Source: a virus. Taken from it: a stretch of DNA of 25,905 nt. The position numbers were made by a program, and so were the translations under genes. Of the stretch, positions 8,082 through 14,981 are shown piece by piece. The DNA lies in the IMG/VR virus record IMGVR_UViG_3300046451_002522, positions 1-25,905 of that record; one strand, given 5' to 3'. Each line of letters begins with the position of its first letter. Positions within the stretch are counted from its first letter, which is position 1. The notes beneath the pieces were generated by a model, which had not been told where the DNA came from, ran no database searches, and was given only the letters and a program-made list of their open reading frames with translations.

Positions 8082-8504
8082 TTATATTAATATATCTGCG
8101 CAAACTCCGTAGCAGTCTTGGAATTTTGTATATTTTGCGTTATCCGTTATTACTACGGATTTTTCGCAAACCTTGCAGTGCGGAAAAGTCCAAATGAATC
8201 CTTGCGAGGTTAGTGCGTAGGCGTCGCTTTCGTGCCAGAATACATTAAGTTCTGGGAGGTCTGATAAAAATGACAATGCGTAGATGTTTTTGCAATGCAG
8301 CCATAATTGCCCATGGAATCTCATTAAAAAGTCCATGTCTATTTCGTGTTGAGGGCTATCGTGCCCAAGGTAGAGGCCGTCTTGGTACCAGACATCCGCT
8401 TCAGCCCCGAACCCCGCCCTTATGGCTTCTTCTATGTGTTCCGGCTTGTTTTCCTGAGCTTTATTTATTCCCTTGTAATTGCCTCTGTGTGCTATTAGTT
8501 TCAT
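8082..8504 (-). CDS. Short glycerophosphodiester phosphodiesterase-like protein
   Basis: The protein has 140 residues. It opens with MKLIAHRGN, the HRG motif of GDPD-fold enzymes, followed by ENKPEHIEEAI, GAEADVWYQDGLYLGHDSP (with the Glu-x-Asp and His-Asp residues of the metal site), LWLHCKN and FWHESDAYALTS, ending in ICADILI-like CADILI. GDPD enzymes cleave glycerophosphodiesters. This compact form (family members usually exceed 220 residues) is the type found beside sugar-nucleotidyltransferases in capsule clusters. It overlaps the 3' end of the HAD-nucleotidyltransferase gene by 44 bases and is followed after five bases by the WavE-like gene, so the three are very likely co-translated. 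It could trim or transfer a phosphodiester-linked substituent. Whether it is catalytically active is not certain from sequence alone. Confidence 0.8.
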   Translation of the reverse strand: MKLIAHRGNYKGINKAQENKPEHIEEAIRAGFGAEADVWYQDGLYLGHDSPQHEIDMDFLMRFHGQLWLHCKNIYALSFLSDLPELNVFWHESDAYALTSQGFIWTFPHCKVCEKSVVITDNAKYTKFQDCYGVCADILI

Positions 8505-9870
8505 GTTTGTTTATGAAGTATGCGAGGTCTTCGGGCGTTCCTAATCCCCACATTGATTCCTCTTTCACGCTGAAAATTTTATATTTTCCTTTGTTTAATA
8601 TACACTGGTTGTATACGGGGCAAACGTAGAACTCGTCGTTTGTTCTTATATTTTTGTCTATCATTTGTTCCGCCCCAGTGACATAGTCTGACCCCTTCTT
8701 AAAATAGTATACTCCTACTGTTGCGTGTTCGCTTATGACTTTTTTTTCTGCGACCTCCGTAACAAGCCCGTCTTTGCATAATTTTGCATAACTCCACTTG
8801 GGATGGCAGGACGGGAATGTAAGTATACCCCCGTCAATCTTGTCCCCGATCATTGAGTACATAAACTGGTTGCTGTCCCAGTCTAGGTACTGATCTGAGT
8901 TAGCTATTAGTAGGGGTTTGTCGTTGTTAATATGCTCTTTTGCTAGTAATGTTGTGCATGCCGCCCCTTCAGTCATTCCGTCCACTTGGATTATTTTGCA
9001 GTTTGGGGCGATTAAGTTCAATGTATGTTGTAATGAGTATTTCTCATAGTGAGACTTTTGCACTATGAATGTATAATTAGCATTAATGTTCAGGCTTTCC
9101 ACTACTGTTTGTATCATTGGCTTACCCTTTACGTCAATTAACGGCTTTGGGAATGAGTATCCAGCCTGCTCAAACCTACTACCAGCTCCCGCCATCGGGA
9201 TGAGTACGTTCATATCTCCCCCTTCCCATTTAGTTTTTTCGTATGGCTTGCTTTCTATTTCGTTGATATAGTTCATAATTTTTTCATAAGTTAGATCGTC
9301 TGGATTTTTTATAGGACCCAGGTGGGATCCGGAGTTTAATACAGCTTCCCTTCCTTTGTTTGAATCTTCTAGTATAAGTGTGTGTCTCGAGGGGATTCCT
9401 GATTGTATCATGATCCTGTAGTACATCTCTGGGCTTGGCTTTGCTTTTAGCACGTCTTGGTTTGACATTATGTAGTCGAAATGATGTAGTATCTTCTTAT
9501 GGTGCAATGCGGTTATTATACTTTCTCTAACGGAGTTTGATGCAACGGACATTCTTATTCCTTTTTGTTTTAATTTACTCAGCATGAGGTCTAGTTTTTC
9601 GTCCTTCTGATAGGTCTCCATCATCGCCAGAGTAATTCTTTGTTTCTTTTCCCATATTTCCTTATACAGATTCTTCGGGAGACCTTTGTTTTCTGTTAGT
9701 AACTCAAGTTTTCTTGTTGTGGGTAGCCCGTCGTAGATAGATAGATGCTCTTCTTTTGTTATGGAGTAACTGGGGCATACGTTGTCAATCGCTCCATTGA
9801 AGGATTCGAAATGTAGTTCCCTTGAATTAATTAAGACCCCATCTAAGTCAAATATAATCTGATTAATCAT
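8461..9870 (-). CDS. HAD phosphatase fused to a sugar-phosphate nucleotidyltransferase
   Basis: The protein has 469 residues and two domains. Residues 1-210 form a HAD hydrolase: FDLDGVL with D8 and D10, VASNS (S111), KAKPSPEMY (K144) and LEDSNKGREA (D169), the order seen in beta-phosphoglucomutase/phosphatase-like members. From residue 220, MNVLIPMAGAGSRFEQAGY and PKPLIDVKGKPMI form the nucleotide-binding loop of NTP_transferase enzymes, with TEGAACTTLLAKE, LLIANSDQYLDWD, TVGVYYFKKGSDY and GLGTPEDL further on. This family occurs in capsule loci. Together the domains could dephosphorylate and activate a sugar or polyol phosphate for the neighbouring transferases. The internal Met220 has its own strong ribosome binding site, so a stand-alone transferase may also be made. 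The substrate cannot be read from the sequence. Confidence 0.88.
   Translation of the reverse strand: MINQIIFDLDGVLINSRELHFESFNGAIDNVCPSYSITKEEHLSIYDGLPTTRKLELLTENKGLPKNLYKEIWEKKQRITLAMMETYQKDEKLDLMLSKLKQKGIRMSVASNSVRESIITALHHKKILHHFDYIMSNQDVLKAKPSPEMYYRIMIQSGIPSRHTLILEDSNKGREAVLNSGSHLGPIKNPDDLTYEKIMNYINEIESKPYEKTKWEGGDMNVLIPMAGAGSRFEQAGYSFPKPLIDVKGKPMIQTVVESLNINANYTFIVQKSHYEKYSLQHTLNLIAPNCKIIQVDGMTEGAACTTLLAKEHINNDKPLLIANSDQYLDWDSNQFMYSMIGDKIDGGILTFPSCHPKWSYAKLCKDGLVTEVAEKKVISEHATVGVYYFKKGSDYVTGAEQMIDKNIRTNDEFYVCPVYNQCILNKGKYKIFSVKEESMWGLGTPEDLAYFINKHETNSTQRQLQGNK
9211..9228 (-). promoter_or_regulatory. Internal ribosome binding site and ATG for the nucleotidyltransferase domain
   Basis: Exactly at the domain boundary of the fusion, the minus strand reads GGGAAGGGGGAGAT followed by ATG (9213-9211, Met220). 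This purine run is stronger than the Shine-Dalgarno sequence of most genes here. It could drive a separate 250-residue nucleotidyltransferase. The alternative is that Gly-Gly codons of the linker produce the purine run by chance. Confidence 0.45.
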
Positions 9871-9886
9871 GTCTTTATTTTTTTAC

Positions 9887-10675
9887 TCATTTTATTTCTA
9901 TTGATGTGTGTCCTTTATTATACCAGGTTTTGCCATTTTTTACTAGTAAAGTGTTGATATTGTTAAATGGGTTTGATCCCGTAAGTTGCTTATACTTGCA
10001 ATTCTGTATGTTTAGGCAAAGTGTAATTACCGATTCTGGAACCTTTATCATGTACTCAGGATATCCCTCTTCCCATAGTATTCTTATAGCTTCGCCGACG
10101 GTGAATAGACTGTTCATATACCTGTCCATTTGGTCTGGGTGTCCTATTGCTATTTGGTCATTTATTTGATTTGGGAGGGATGCTTTATCATAAACAAAAT
10201 TAAATATTATTTCTTTTTGCATTTCTATTTCATGGTTGTATATATTATTGCTCTCAAAAAAAGGTAATCTTATATATTTATTTTTAATGCAGTCTTCTAT
10301 TTCATGTCTTTTGATCTGCTCTAATACTTTTATGTCAGGTCTCATTCTAATAATTAAGTCATAGGTTGTTCTCTTTCTTAATTTGTATTCGTTATATATT
10401 GAGTTGACAGCTTTCATTCCCGCTAGCATTGGAACTAGCCCTGGGTTTGGCTTGTGGTCGAGCTTCTCTATCTGTAGTAGATCCATCGTGTCTTGGAAGT
10501 TTATTGCCTGCCATTTTTTTGGCCTATAGAACCTTACGAATTCCTCGTAGTCTTCTTCGTCCCATGTTGATAGGAATATGTCTGGCTTTAGTGGGTGGAT
10601 TATATTTTGCAATATAGATTCCTCGCACTCTCTCCATTCTCCTAGCTTCCCGCTAAAGCATAATGCAATTTTCAT
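9887..10675 (-). CDS. Putative glycosyltransferase of a capsule/LPS type
   Basis: The protein has 262 residues. It starts MKIALCFSGKLGEWRECEES, then HPLKPDIFLSTWDEEDYEEF, and has a central TYDLIIRMRPDIKV and a later NQINDQIAIGHPDQMDRYMNS. This order (short Rossmann strand, 'PDIFLSTW', 'RMRPD', 'NDQ.AIG') is typical of small putative glycosyltransferases found in surface-polysaccharide loci and in large viruses. The RMRPD segment may hold the metal-binding acidic residue. The ATG overlaps the upstream GT9-like stop as ATGA, and AGAAAGG lies just upstream as a ribosome binding site. The gene ends 16 bases before the HAD fusion. Donor and acceptor are unknown. Confidence 0.7.
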   Translation of the reverse strand: MKIALCFSGKLGEWRECEESILQNIIHPLKPDIFLSTWDEEDYEEFVRFYRPKKWQAINFQDTMDLLQIEKLDHKPNPGLVPMLAGMKAVNSIYNEYKLRKRTTYDLIIRMRPDIKVLEQIKRHEIEDCIKNKYIRLPFFESNNIYNHEIEMQKEIIFNFVYDKASLPNQINDQIAIGHPDQMDRYMNSLFTVGEAIRILWEEGYPEYMIKVPESVITLCLNIQNCKYKQLTGSNPFNNINTLLVKNGKTWYNKGHTSIEIK

Positions 10676-11598
10676 TTTTGAACCTTTCTTCTTATGAGGG
10701 TTTTATCGATCTGTTTGGAGGAAAGGTGTGGTGCGAGTATAAGGTTATTTGAGTCTATTAGGTTTTCCATGCATTTTGTCATGTATTTTGCATTATACTC
10801 CAGGGGGAAGATTAGCGCTGGGAAAGTCAACCACCTCATCTGAAACGCAGGTAGGCAGGAGTGGGGCTTCGAGCTTTCTTTAGCCCATGTTAATGTCGGC
10901 TTGTTGAAGGTGTACCCAAAATATTTCACGCCAGAATCTATTGCGAACATACCGGCACACCCTTTCACTAGTCTTATTACTTCGGTTATGTTCTCTTGGA
11001 ATATTTTCAGTCTTGAGCTTTCCTTGAATCTTGAGTCAATGAAGCCTTTTGTCGAGTCTGTGCATAGTATGAAAATGTCAAACTTAAGGGGAATGCTGTT
11101 TACTAGTTCTGTAAGATATCTGCTTGACATTCTGTGACTATTTCCCATATTGTCCGAAGCGGCATGTATTACTATGTAAGGCTTCTCGTTCTCGTGTGGG
11201 AAAATTTGAAGGTGCGGAGTAGGAAAATGGTAAAAGTATCTCTGCCATTCAAAGTCGTAATCCATCCACTCCATCCAGTCTATGTGGAGGTTGTAAAATT
11301 TATCGAAGGATAACATTCTTTTTTTGTCTGTTTCTTTTATGTTATCTAAGTGTGCCGCAAAGTTTTCCTTACCGAATTGAGTGCTTATTATGTGGTTTTC
11401 GGATTTCCTTTTTATTAGCGAACGGCTCGAGTAGTAGTCAAATAAAGATATCAATACGTCTGACTGTAGGCTGCCTCCCCCTGTGTCCGAGAACAAGTGA
11501 ATCTTCGCACCGGGGTGCTTGTCGAGTATTGCTAGAATAAATCTATTAGCCAGGAGGTGGTCTCCCAACCCCCCTTCCATTCTTACTGATATATTCAT
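10672..11598 (-). CDS. GT9-like (heptosyltransferase-fold) glycosyltransferase
   Basis: The ATG at 11598-11596 gives 308 residues and forms an ATGA overlap with the upstream gene; the longer open frame to 11703 would start inside that gene and lacks support. MNISVRMEGGLGDHLLANRF is the N-terminal glycine-rich loop of GT9-type GT-B enzymes. The second half begins around KPYIVIHAASDNMGNSHRMS and contains CAGMFAIDSGVKYFGYTFNK, the usual donor-binding 'DSG...' helix, then PTLTWAKESSKPHSC. Known family members transfer heptose to LPS core. It is the most upstream enzyme of the glycan block and probably shares a transcript with the wHTH-like gene. GGA directly before the ATG may help initiation. 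Confidence 0.75.
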   Translation of the reverse strand: MNISVRMEGGLGDHLLANRFILAILDKHPGAKIHLFSDTGGGSLQSDVLISLFDYYSSRSLIKRKSENHIISTQFGKENFAAHLDNIKETDKKRMLSFDKFYNLHIDWMEWMDYDFEWQRYFYHFPTPHLQIFPHENEKPYIVIHAASDNMGNSHRMSSRYLTELVNSIPLKFDIFILCTDSTKGFIDSRFKESSRLKIFQENITEVIRLVKGCAGMFAIDSGVKYFGYTFNKPTLTWAKESSKPHSCLPAFQMRWLTFPALIFPLEYNAKYMTKCMENLIDSNNLILAPHLSSKQIDKTLIRRKVQK

Positions 11599-11912
11599 TC
11601 CTGGACTAGCCCTTTGACTGAAATAGTATTCTTGTCCTTTACATAAGTAAGCAGCTGGGTTGAGGTTACCCCGTTCAGTCTCGTTCTTTTTAAGTGGCCG
11701 CACCGAATTAGTCTCTTGAAGCTAGCAGTTAACCTACTCAAGGAAATACCCCCAAGATCCCCGACCATAACCTCCCTGCGAGTAAAGATGGGTTTTCCGT
11801 GGGCAGCCTTACTGCATAGATACATATATACCATTAGATCTGACGCTATCATATTCCCCTCAAAGAGGTCTCTGTATACCACAGATGGAATTGCTATGAA
11901 TTTTTGTTTCAT
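11595..11912 (-). CDS. Small winged-helix-like DNA-binding protein
   Basis: The protein has 105 residues. It begins MKQKFIAIPSVVYRDLFEGN, followed by helices in SDLMVYMYLCSKAAHGK, a turn-helix segment FTRREVMVGDLGGISLSRLTASFKRLIRCGHLKRTRL and a beta-wing-like GVTSTQLLTYV. This is the layout of phage replication-initiator or MarR-type winged helices, where SLSRLTASFKRLI would be the recognition helix. It is the first gene of the long minus-strand operon and faces the divergent early plus-strand operon across 167 bases containing an inverted repeat, so it may regulate one or both promoters. No enzymatic domain is seen. The assignment rests on secondary-structure pattern only. Confidence 0.65.
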   Translation of the reverse strand: MKQKFIAIPSVVYRDLFEGNMIASDLMVYMYLCSKAAHGKPIFTRREVMVGDLGGISLSRLTASFKRLIRCGHLKRTRLNGVTSTQLLTYVKDKNTISVKGLVQE

Positions 11913-11920
11913 CTTTATAT

Positions 11921-11948
11921 AGTATCACATTACCCGTTGTTGCGTCAA
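11921..11948 (-). promoter_or_regulatory. Sigma70-type promoter for the winged-helix/glycan operon
   Basis: On the minus strand TTGACG (11948-11943), a 16-base spacer ending in TGT, and GATACT (11926-11921) form a promoter with an extended -10. The ATG at 11912 starts eight bases after the -10 box, so the message would be nearly leaderless. Confidence 0.6.
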
Positions 11949-11953
11949 GTTAA

Positions 11954-11978
11954 TTTTCAACCGAGCTCGATTGGAAAA
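11954..11978. promoter_or_regulatory. Imperfect inverted repeat between divergent promoters, candidate operator
   Basis: TTTTC at 11954-11958 and GAAAA at 11974-11978 flank an inner eight-base palindrome CGAGCTCG (11962-11969), with partial pairing of the bases between. It lies just upstream of the -35 box of the minus-strand promoter and about 65 bases upstream of the plus-strand -35 box. In this AT-rich gap the GC-containing palindrome stands out. It could bind the winged-helix protein encoded next door. It has no U-run, so it is not a convincing terminator. Confidence 0.4.
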
Positions 11979-12043
11979 ACAACCGACTATTAAGTTATAA
12001 ATTATTTAATATTTTACCATTGATAATATATAGTCTTTAGCAC

Positions 12044-12072
12044 TTGACTTAATTCATTGAATCTGTTATTCT
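12044..12072 (+). promoter_or_regulatory. Sigma70-type promoter for the early plus-strand operon, probably leaderless
   Basis: TTGACT (12044-12049), a 17-base spacer and TATTCT (12067-12072) precede the ATG at 12080 by only seven bases. Spacer and -35 box are the same as those of the protease promoter at 4704-4732. No Shine-Dalgarno sequence fits in the remaining space. Confidence 0.6.
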
Positions 12073-12079
12073 TATAACC

Positions 12080-12340
12080 ATGACAAAAATAAGAGCCATT
12101 AAAGAAACCGAAAGATTTTTCTACTTTCAGAGCGGCAACTGGGAAGGTTTTATCAGCGCAGACTCCAAGGAGTCGGCACTGGACGAACTTGTTAAAGAAA
12201 TTAAAAATCAGCCCCAATTAGAGATAGGTAAAGTATTGATATGTCTTGATGCGAGCAGGGCTGCAACAGATTTAACGCTAGAAGAATCCTTATTCTTTAT
12301 CCCGGTAGAAGAAGTTCTAGGGAGGTTTGATTATGATTAA
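12080..12340 (+). CDS. Small conserved-looking phage protein of unknown function
   Basis: The protein has 86 residues and starts MTKIRAIKETERFFYFQSGN. The middle alternates strand and helix: NWEGFISADSKESALDELVK, then GKVLICLDASRA and LTLEESLFFIPVEEVL. This could be a small alpha/beta domain with an acidic, amphipathic C-terminal part. I do not recognise the family. The gene is first in the plus-strand operon and its stop overlaps the start of the dNMP kinase gene by eight bases, so a role in early nucleotide or DNA metabolism is suggested by position only. Confidence 0.75.
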   Translation: MTKIRAIKETERFFYFQSGNWEGFISADSKESALDELVKEIKNQPQLEIGKVLICLDASRAATDLTLEESLFFIPVEEVLGRFDYD

Positions 12341-12899
12341 GGTTATAGGGATCTCAGGAGTAGCAAGGGTAGGTAAAGATACTTTCTTTAGGGCTCTTCT
12401 CAAGGAGAGTCCGAATTATAATTTAGTGAGGGTCGCCTTCGCGGACGAACTAAAAGAGGAGTGCGACGAATTCCTGTTAAAAAACATAGGAATCTCGGCA
12501 TTCACTCAAGACCCTGACGAAAAAGTTTTAATAAGGCCCTTTCTAGTTACATATGGCTCTCAGCTAAGAAGGCGTAAAGATCCGCTTTGCTGGATAAAGA
12601 GAGCAAGGAATAAGCTCGTAAAAATTGGAGAAAAGGGGGACACCACTGCCGTTTTCACTGATGTAAGATATCCTAATGAGCTTGAGTGGATACATGAGGA
12701 AATGAAAGGCACCTCAATACATCTTAGTAGGGACGGCATGAAACCAGCAAACGAAGAAGAGGCTATAAACGATCCTAAGCTAAAGGAAATGTGCGATATA
12801 AAGCTAGAGCTCCCAAACTTCCCAGAGGAAACGTTCGAGGAGCAGTGCTCAGACTACGTCTCTAAATTATACGAAACAAACCTCGTACAAATACAATGA
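12333..12899 (+). CDS. Deoxynucleoside monophosphate kinase (phage type)
   Basis: The ATG at 12333 gives 188 residues and is preceded at a seven-base spacing by GGGAGG, which decides the start over an in-frame TTG at 12327. The N-terminus IKVIGISGVARVGKDTFFRA holds a P-loop variant ending in G14-K15-D16-T17, as in phage dNMP kinases such as T4 gp1. FADELKEECDEFLLKNIG, RPFLVTYGSQLRRRKDPLCW and AVFTDVRYPNELEWI complete the family pattern (LID-like Arg residues and the 'DVRYPNE' strand). It phosphorylates dNMPs to dNDPs in the cytoplasm, one step from the NrdA product pool. Its stop overlaps the next start as ATGA. Confidence 0.9.
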   Translation: MIKVIGISGVARVGKDTFFRALLKESPNYNLVRVAFADELKEECDEFLLKNIGISAFTQDPDEKVLIRPFLVTYGSQLRRRKDPLCWIKRARNKLVKIGEKGDTTAVFTDVRYPNELEWIHEEMKGTSIHLSRDGMKPANEEEAINDPKLKEMCDIKLELPNFPEETFEEQCSDYVSKLYETNLVQIQ

Positions 12900-13492
12900 A
12901 TTTATTAAAAACAGAAGACGTTAGGCTTGTTTCAAGAGTAAAAAGACTGAGGTGTGGGAGGTCGCTAGAAGAATTAATTTCAAGACATACCCCTTTATAC
13001 TGCTCAATTATCAGGAGAATGTGCAAAAAATACAATAACTGGCACAATGTAGATGAACTAGTATCAGAGAAAGAGTATGTAATCTACCAATCATCAATTA
13101 AGTTCGACAAAACAAAAAATATAAAATTCTCAACATTCGTAGGAAACCAGGCAAAGTGGGCCTACTTAAACAAGTGTAATAAAATACAAAAAACGATAAG
13201 GAAGGAAACGACATTCATTGAAAACATGAACCCCGACCAAAACCTCCCTTGTGCGACAATAGAAGCTCAGGAGGCTATGGATGTTTCATTGAGCATGTTA
13301 GAGAGGTATCCGGATAAGAGAATACCCTTACTGTTTAAACTCAGATACAGCGTTGGGAAAAATAACAAGGAGATGCCGTGGCACTTAGTGGGAAAAAAAA
13401 TGAGGCTCAGCGCCCAAGGATGCATTAACCTACATAACTCAGGTATAAAATTTCTACAAAACCAATTCAAAAAGGAAGGATTATTATGTTAA
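12896..13492 (+). CDS. Sigma-70-family-like transcription factor
   Basis: The protein has 198 residues. Residues about 25-90 look like sigma region 2: LEELISRHTPLYCSIIRRMC, then NVDELVSEKEYVIYQSSIKF and KNIKFSTFVGNQAKWAYLNK, the last matching the 'F.tf.....r..l' core-binding and -10-recognition helices. Residues 125-198 (RIPLLFKLRYSVGKNNKEMP, KMRLSAQGCINLHNSGIKFL) resemble a region-4-like helix-turn-helix. It may be the late or middle sigma factor of this phage, comparable in role to T4 gp55. The gene starts in an ATGA overlap with the kinase and ends seven bases inside the SSB gene, so it is co-expressed with replication genes. Confidence 0.75.
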   Translation: MNLLKTEDVRLVSRVKRLRCGRSLEELISRHTPLYCSIIRRMCKKYNNWHNVDELVSEKEYVIYQSSIKFDKTKNIKFSTFVGNQAKWAYLNKCNKIQKTIRKETTFIENMNPDQNLPCATIEAQEAMDVSLSMLERYPDKRIPLLFKLRYSVGKNNKEMPWHLVGKKMRLSAQGCINLHNSGIKFLQNQFKKEGLLC

Positions 13493-13890
13493 ATAGATTC
13501 ACAGGAACGGGGAACCTAACTCAATCACCCCAACTAATAGATGTAAAAGGAGGATATAAGGTCTGTAAATTCAGTATCGCAATAAACAACCCGATAAAGA
13601 AAACGGTCCTGTTCCTAGACATAGAGGCGTGGAACAAGACGGGCGAAAACTGCAATACCTACCTAGAGAAAGGTTCATCTATAGCAATAGACGGAAGGCT
13701 AGATACCAAACAATGGGTATCAAAAGCAGGAGAGAACAGAACGAAAGTCTTCTGTGTAGCGGACAACGTCCACTTCATGAAGAATAAGGAAAAGCAAGAC
13801 GATCAGCAAACAGCAAAAAGTATCATTCAAGCAACGAAGAAAGAGGATCAAAGGGAAGAAGAAGAGGAGGAGGATGATGTGCCGTTCTGA
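13486..13890 (+). CDS. ssb: Single-stranded DNA-binding protein (OB fold)
   Basis: The protein has 134 residues. Residues 1-100 show the bacterial-type SSB pattern: MLNRFTGTGNLTQSPQLIDV, KVCKFSIAINNPIKKTVLFLDIEAWNKTGENC, YLEKGSSIAIDGRLDTKQWV and TKVFCVADNVHFM. A charged, low-complexity linker runs to an acidic end EEEEEDDVPF, the canonical tip that recruits replication and repair partners. It coats ssDNA in replication, repair and recombination. AAGGAAGGA lies six bases upstream of the ATG, a strong ribosome binding site. The start overlaps the sigma-like gene. The following glycosyltransferase begins at or next to its stop codon. Confidence 0.95.
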   Translation: MLNRFTGTGNLTQSPQLIDVKGGYKVCKFSIAINNPIKKTVLFLDIEAWNKTGENCNTYLEKGSSIAIDGRLDTKQWVSKAGENRTKVFCVADNVHFMKNKEKQDDQQTAKSIIQATKKEDQREEEEEEDDVPF

Positions 13891-14978
13891 TTGACAGTAT
13901 CAATATTAAATGCCCAATAAACAATCTCTCCTTTGGGAACGTCTCGTACAATATATTAAGGGAGCTGTTTAAGGCTGGTACGAGAGTTAATCTTTTTCCC
14001 GTGGGCCAAAAGGTAGACTTTTCCTCGTTCGATAAAGCTTCGCCTGAGTTCAGTGACTTTATAAAAGAGTCTGTTGAAAATAGGAATATCAACGTTAGAA
14101 GAAACTATCCCTACCTCAACATATGGCATATAAACGGCTCAGAGCAAAAAATATCAGACTATAATATTTTGTATACCTTTCACGAAACGGGAGAAGTTAC
14201 TGCCGCGGAGAAATCATTATGTTCGCTCTATGACGAGGTGGTATTCGGCAGTTCATACGCAAGGGACGCGTTCAAGTCAAGCGGGGTGAATAATTGCTAC
14301 TTTTCTCCTCTAGGGCTAGATGAGGATATCTTCCCCACAAACAAGAAATACTTAGAAGGAAAGATTCACTTCGGACTAATGGGCAAATGGGAGAAAAGAA
14401 AAAATACCGCAAAAATAATCAACCTATGGTTAGGTAAATTCGGAAACAATAGTAGATACCAGCTAACGTGTTGCACAGATAATCCCTTCCTAGACAAAGA
14501 GGAAATGGAACACCACAAAAAAGCAGCAACAAAGGGTCTAAAATATAATAATATAAACTTCCTTAAATTTATGCCAAAAAACTCACAAGTAAACGACTAT
14601 TTAAACTCTATAGATATCGACCTCGGAGGCTTGAGCGGCGCAGAAGGCTGGAATTTACCAAGTTTCAATTCCACGGCTCTTGGGTGCTGGCCAATAGTAT
14701 TAGATGCAACTAGCCACAAAGACTGGGCGAACAAGGAGAACTCAATCCTAGTAGAACCATCGTCAAAGTCAAGCATCATAGACGACAGATTCTTTTTTAG
14801 GCATTCCGAATTCAACCAAGGACAGATGTACAACTTCTCAGACGAAGGCTTCTATAACGCGGTAGACATAGCCGTAGCGAAAGTAACCTCTAAGCAAAAG
14901 AACGAAGAAGGAAAGAAGATTAAAGAAAACTTTACATATAGAAATACTTTAGAAAACATATTGAAGCGTGTATTATAA
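13890..14978 (+). CDS. GT4-like glycosyltransferase with non-ATG start
   Basis: The open frame runs back to 13878, well upstream of the first standard start (GTG at 14001). The upstream codons read IDSINIKCPINNLSFGNVSY then NILRELFKAGTRVNLFP, which is the N-terminal Rossmann strand and glycine loop expected of a GT-B enzyme, so the true start must be near 13887-13890. The ATT at 13890 shares its A with the SSB stop TGA, and GAGGAGG lies about 16 bases upstream; CTG at 13887 is the other option. Downstream, YTFHETGEVTAAEKSL, VFGSSYARDAF, HFGLMGKWEKRKNTAKII and GGLSGAEGWNLPSFNSTALG (donor-site Glu) complete the fold. About 362 residues. It probably transfers a sugar in the same glycan pathway as the minus-strand block. 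Confidence 0.8.
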   Translation: MDSINIKCPINNLSFGNVSYNILRELFKAGTRVNLFPVGQKVDFSSFDKASPEFSDFIKESVENRNINVRRNYPYLNIWHINGSEQKISDYNILYTFHETGEVTAAEKSLCSLYDEVVFGSSYARDAFKSSGVNNCYFSPLGLDEDIFPTNKKYLEGKIHFGLMGKWEKRKNTAKIINLWLGKFGNNSRYQLTCCTDNPFLDKEEMEHHKKAATKGLKYNNINFLKFMPKNSQVNDYLNSIDIDLGGLSGAEGWNLPSFNSTALGCWPIVLDATSHKDWANKENSILVEPSSKSSIIDDRFFFRHSEFNQGQMYNFSDEGFYNAVDIAVAKVTSKQKNEEGKKIKENFTYRNTLENILKRVL

Positions 14979-14981
14979 TAC

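Noticed and set aside
10672-11703. Extended start at 11703 for the GT9-like gene
   Set aside because: The extra 35 residues lie within the winged-helix gene, while the ATG at 11598 gives an ATGA overlap and begins exactly at the family's first strand.
14974-14979. TATAAT directly before the gene at 14982
   Set aside because: No -35 box at 16-18 bases and it covers the previous stop codon; the gene is more likely read from the upstream message.
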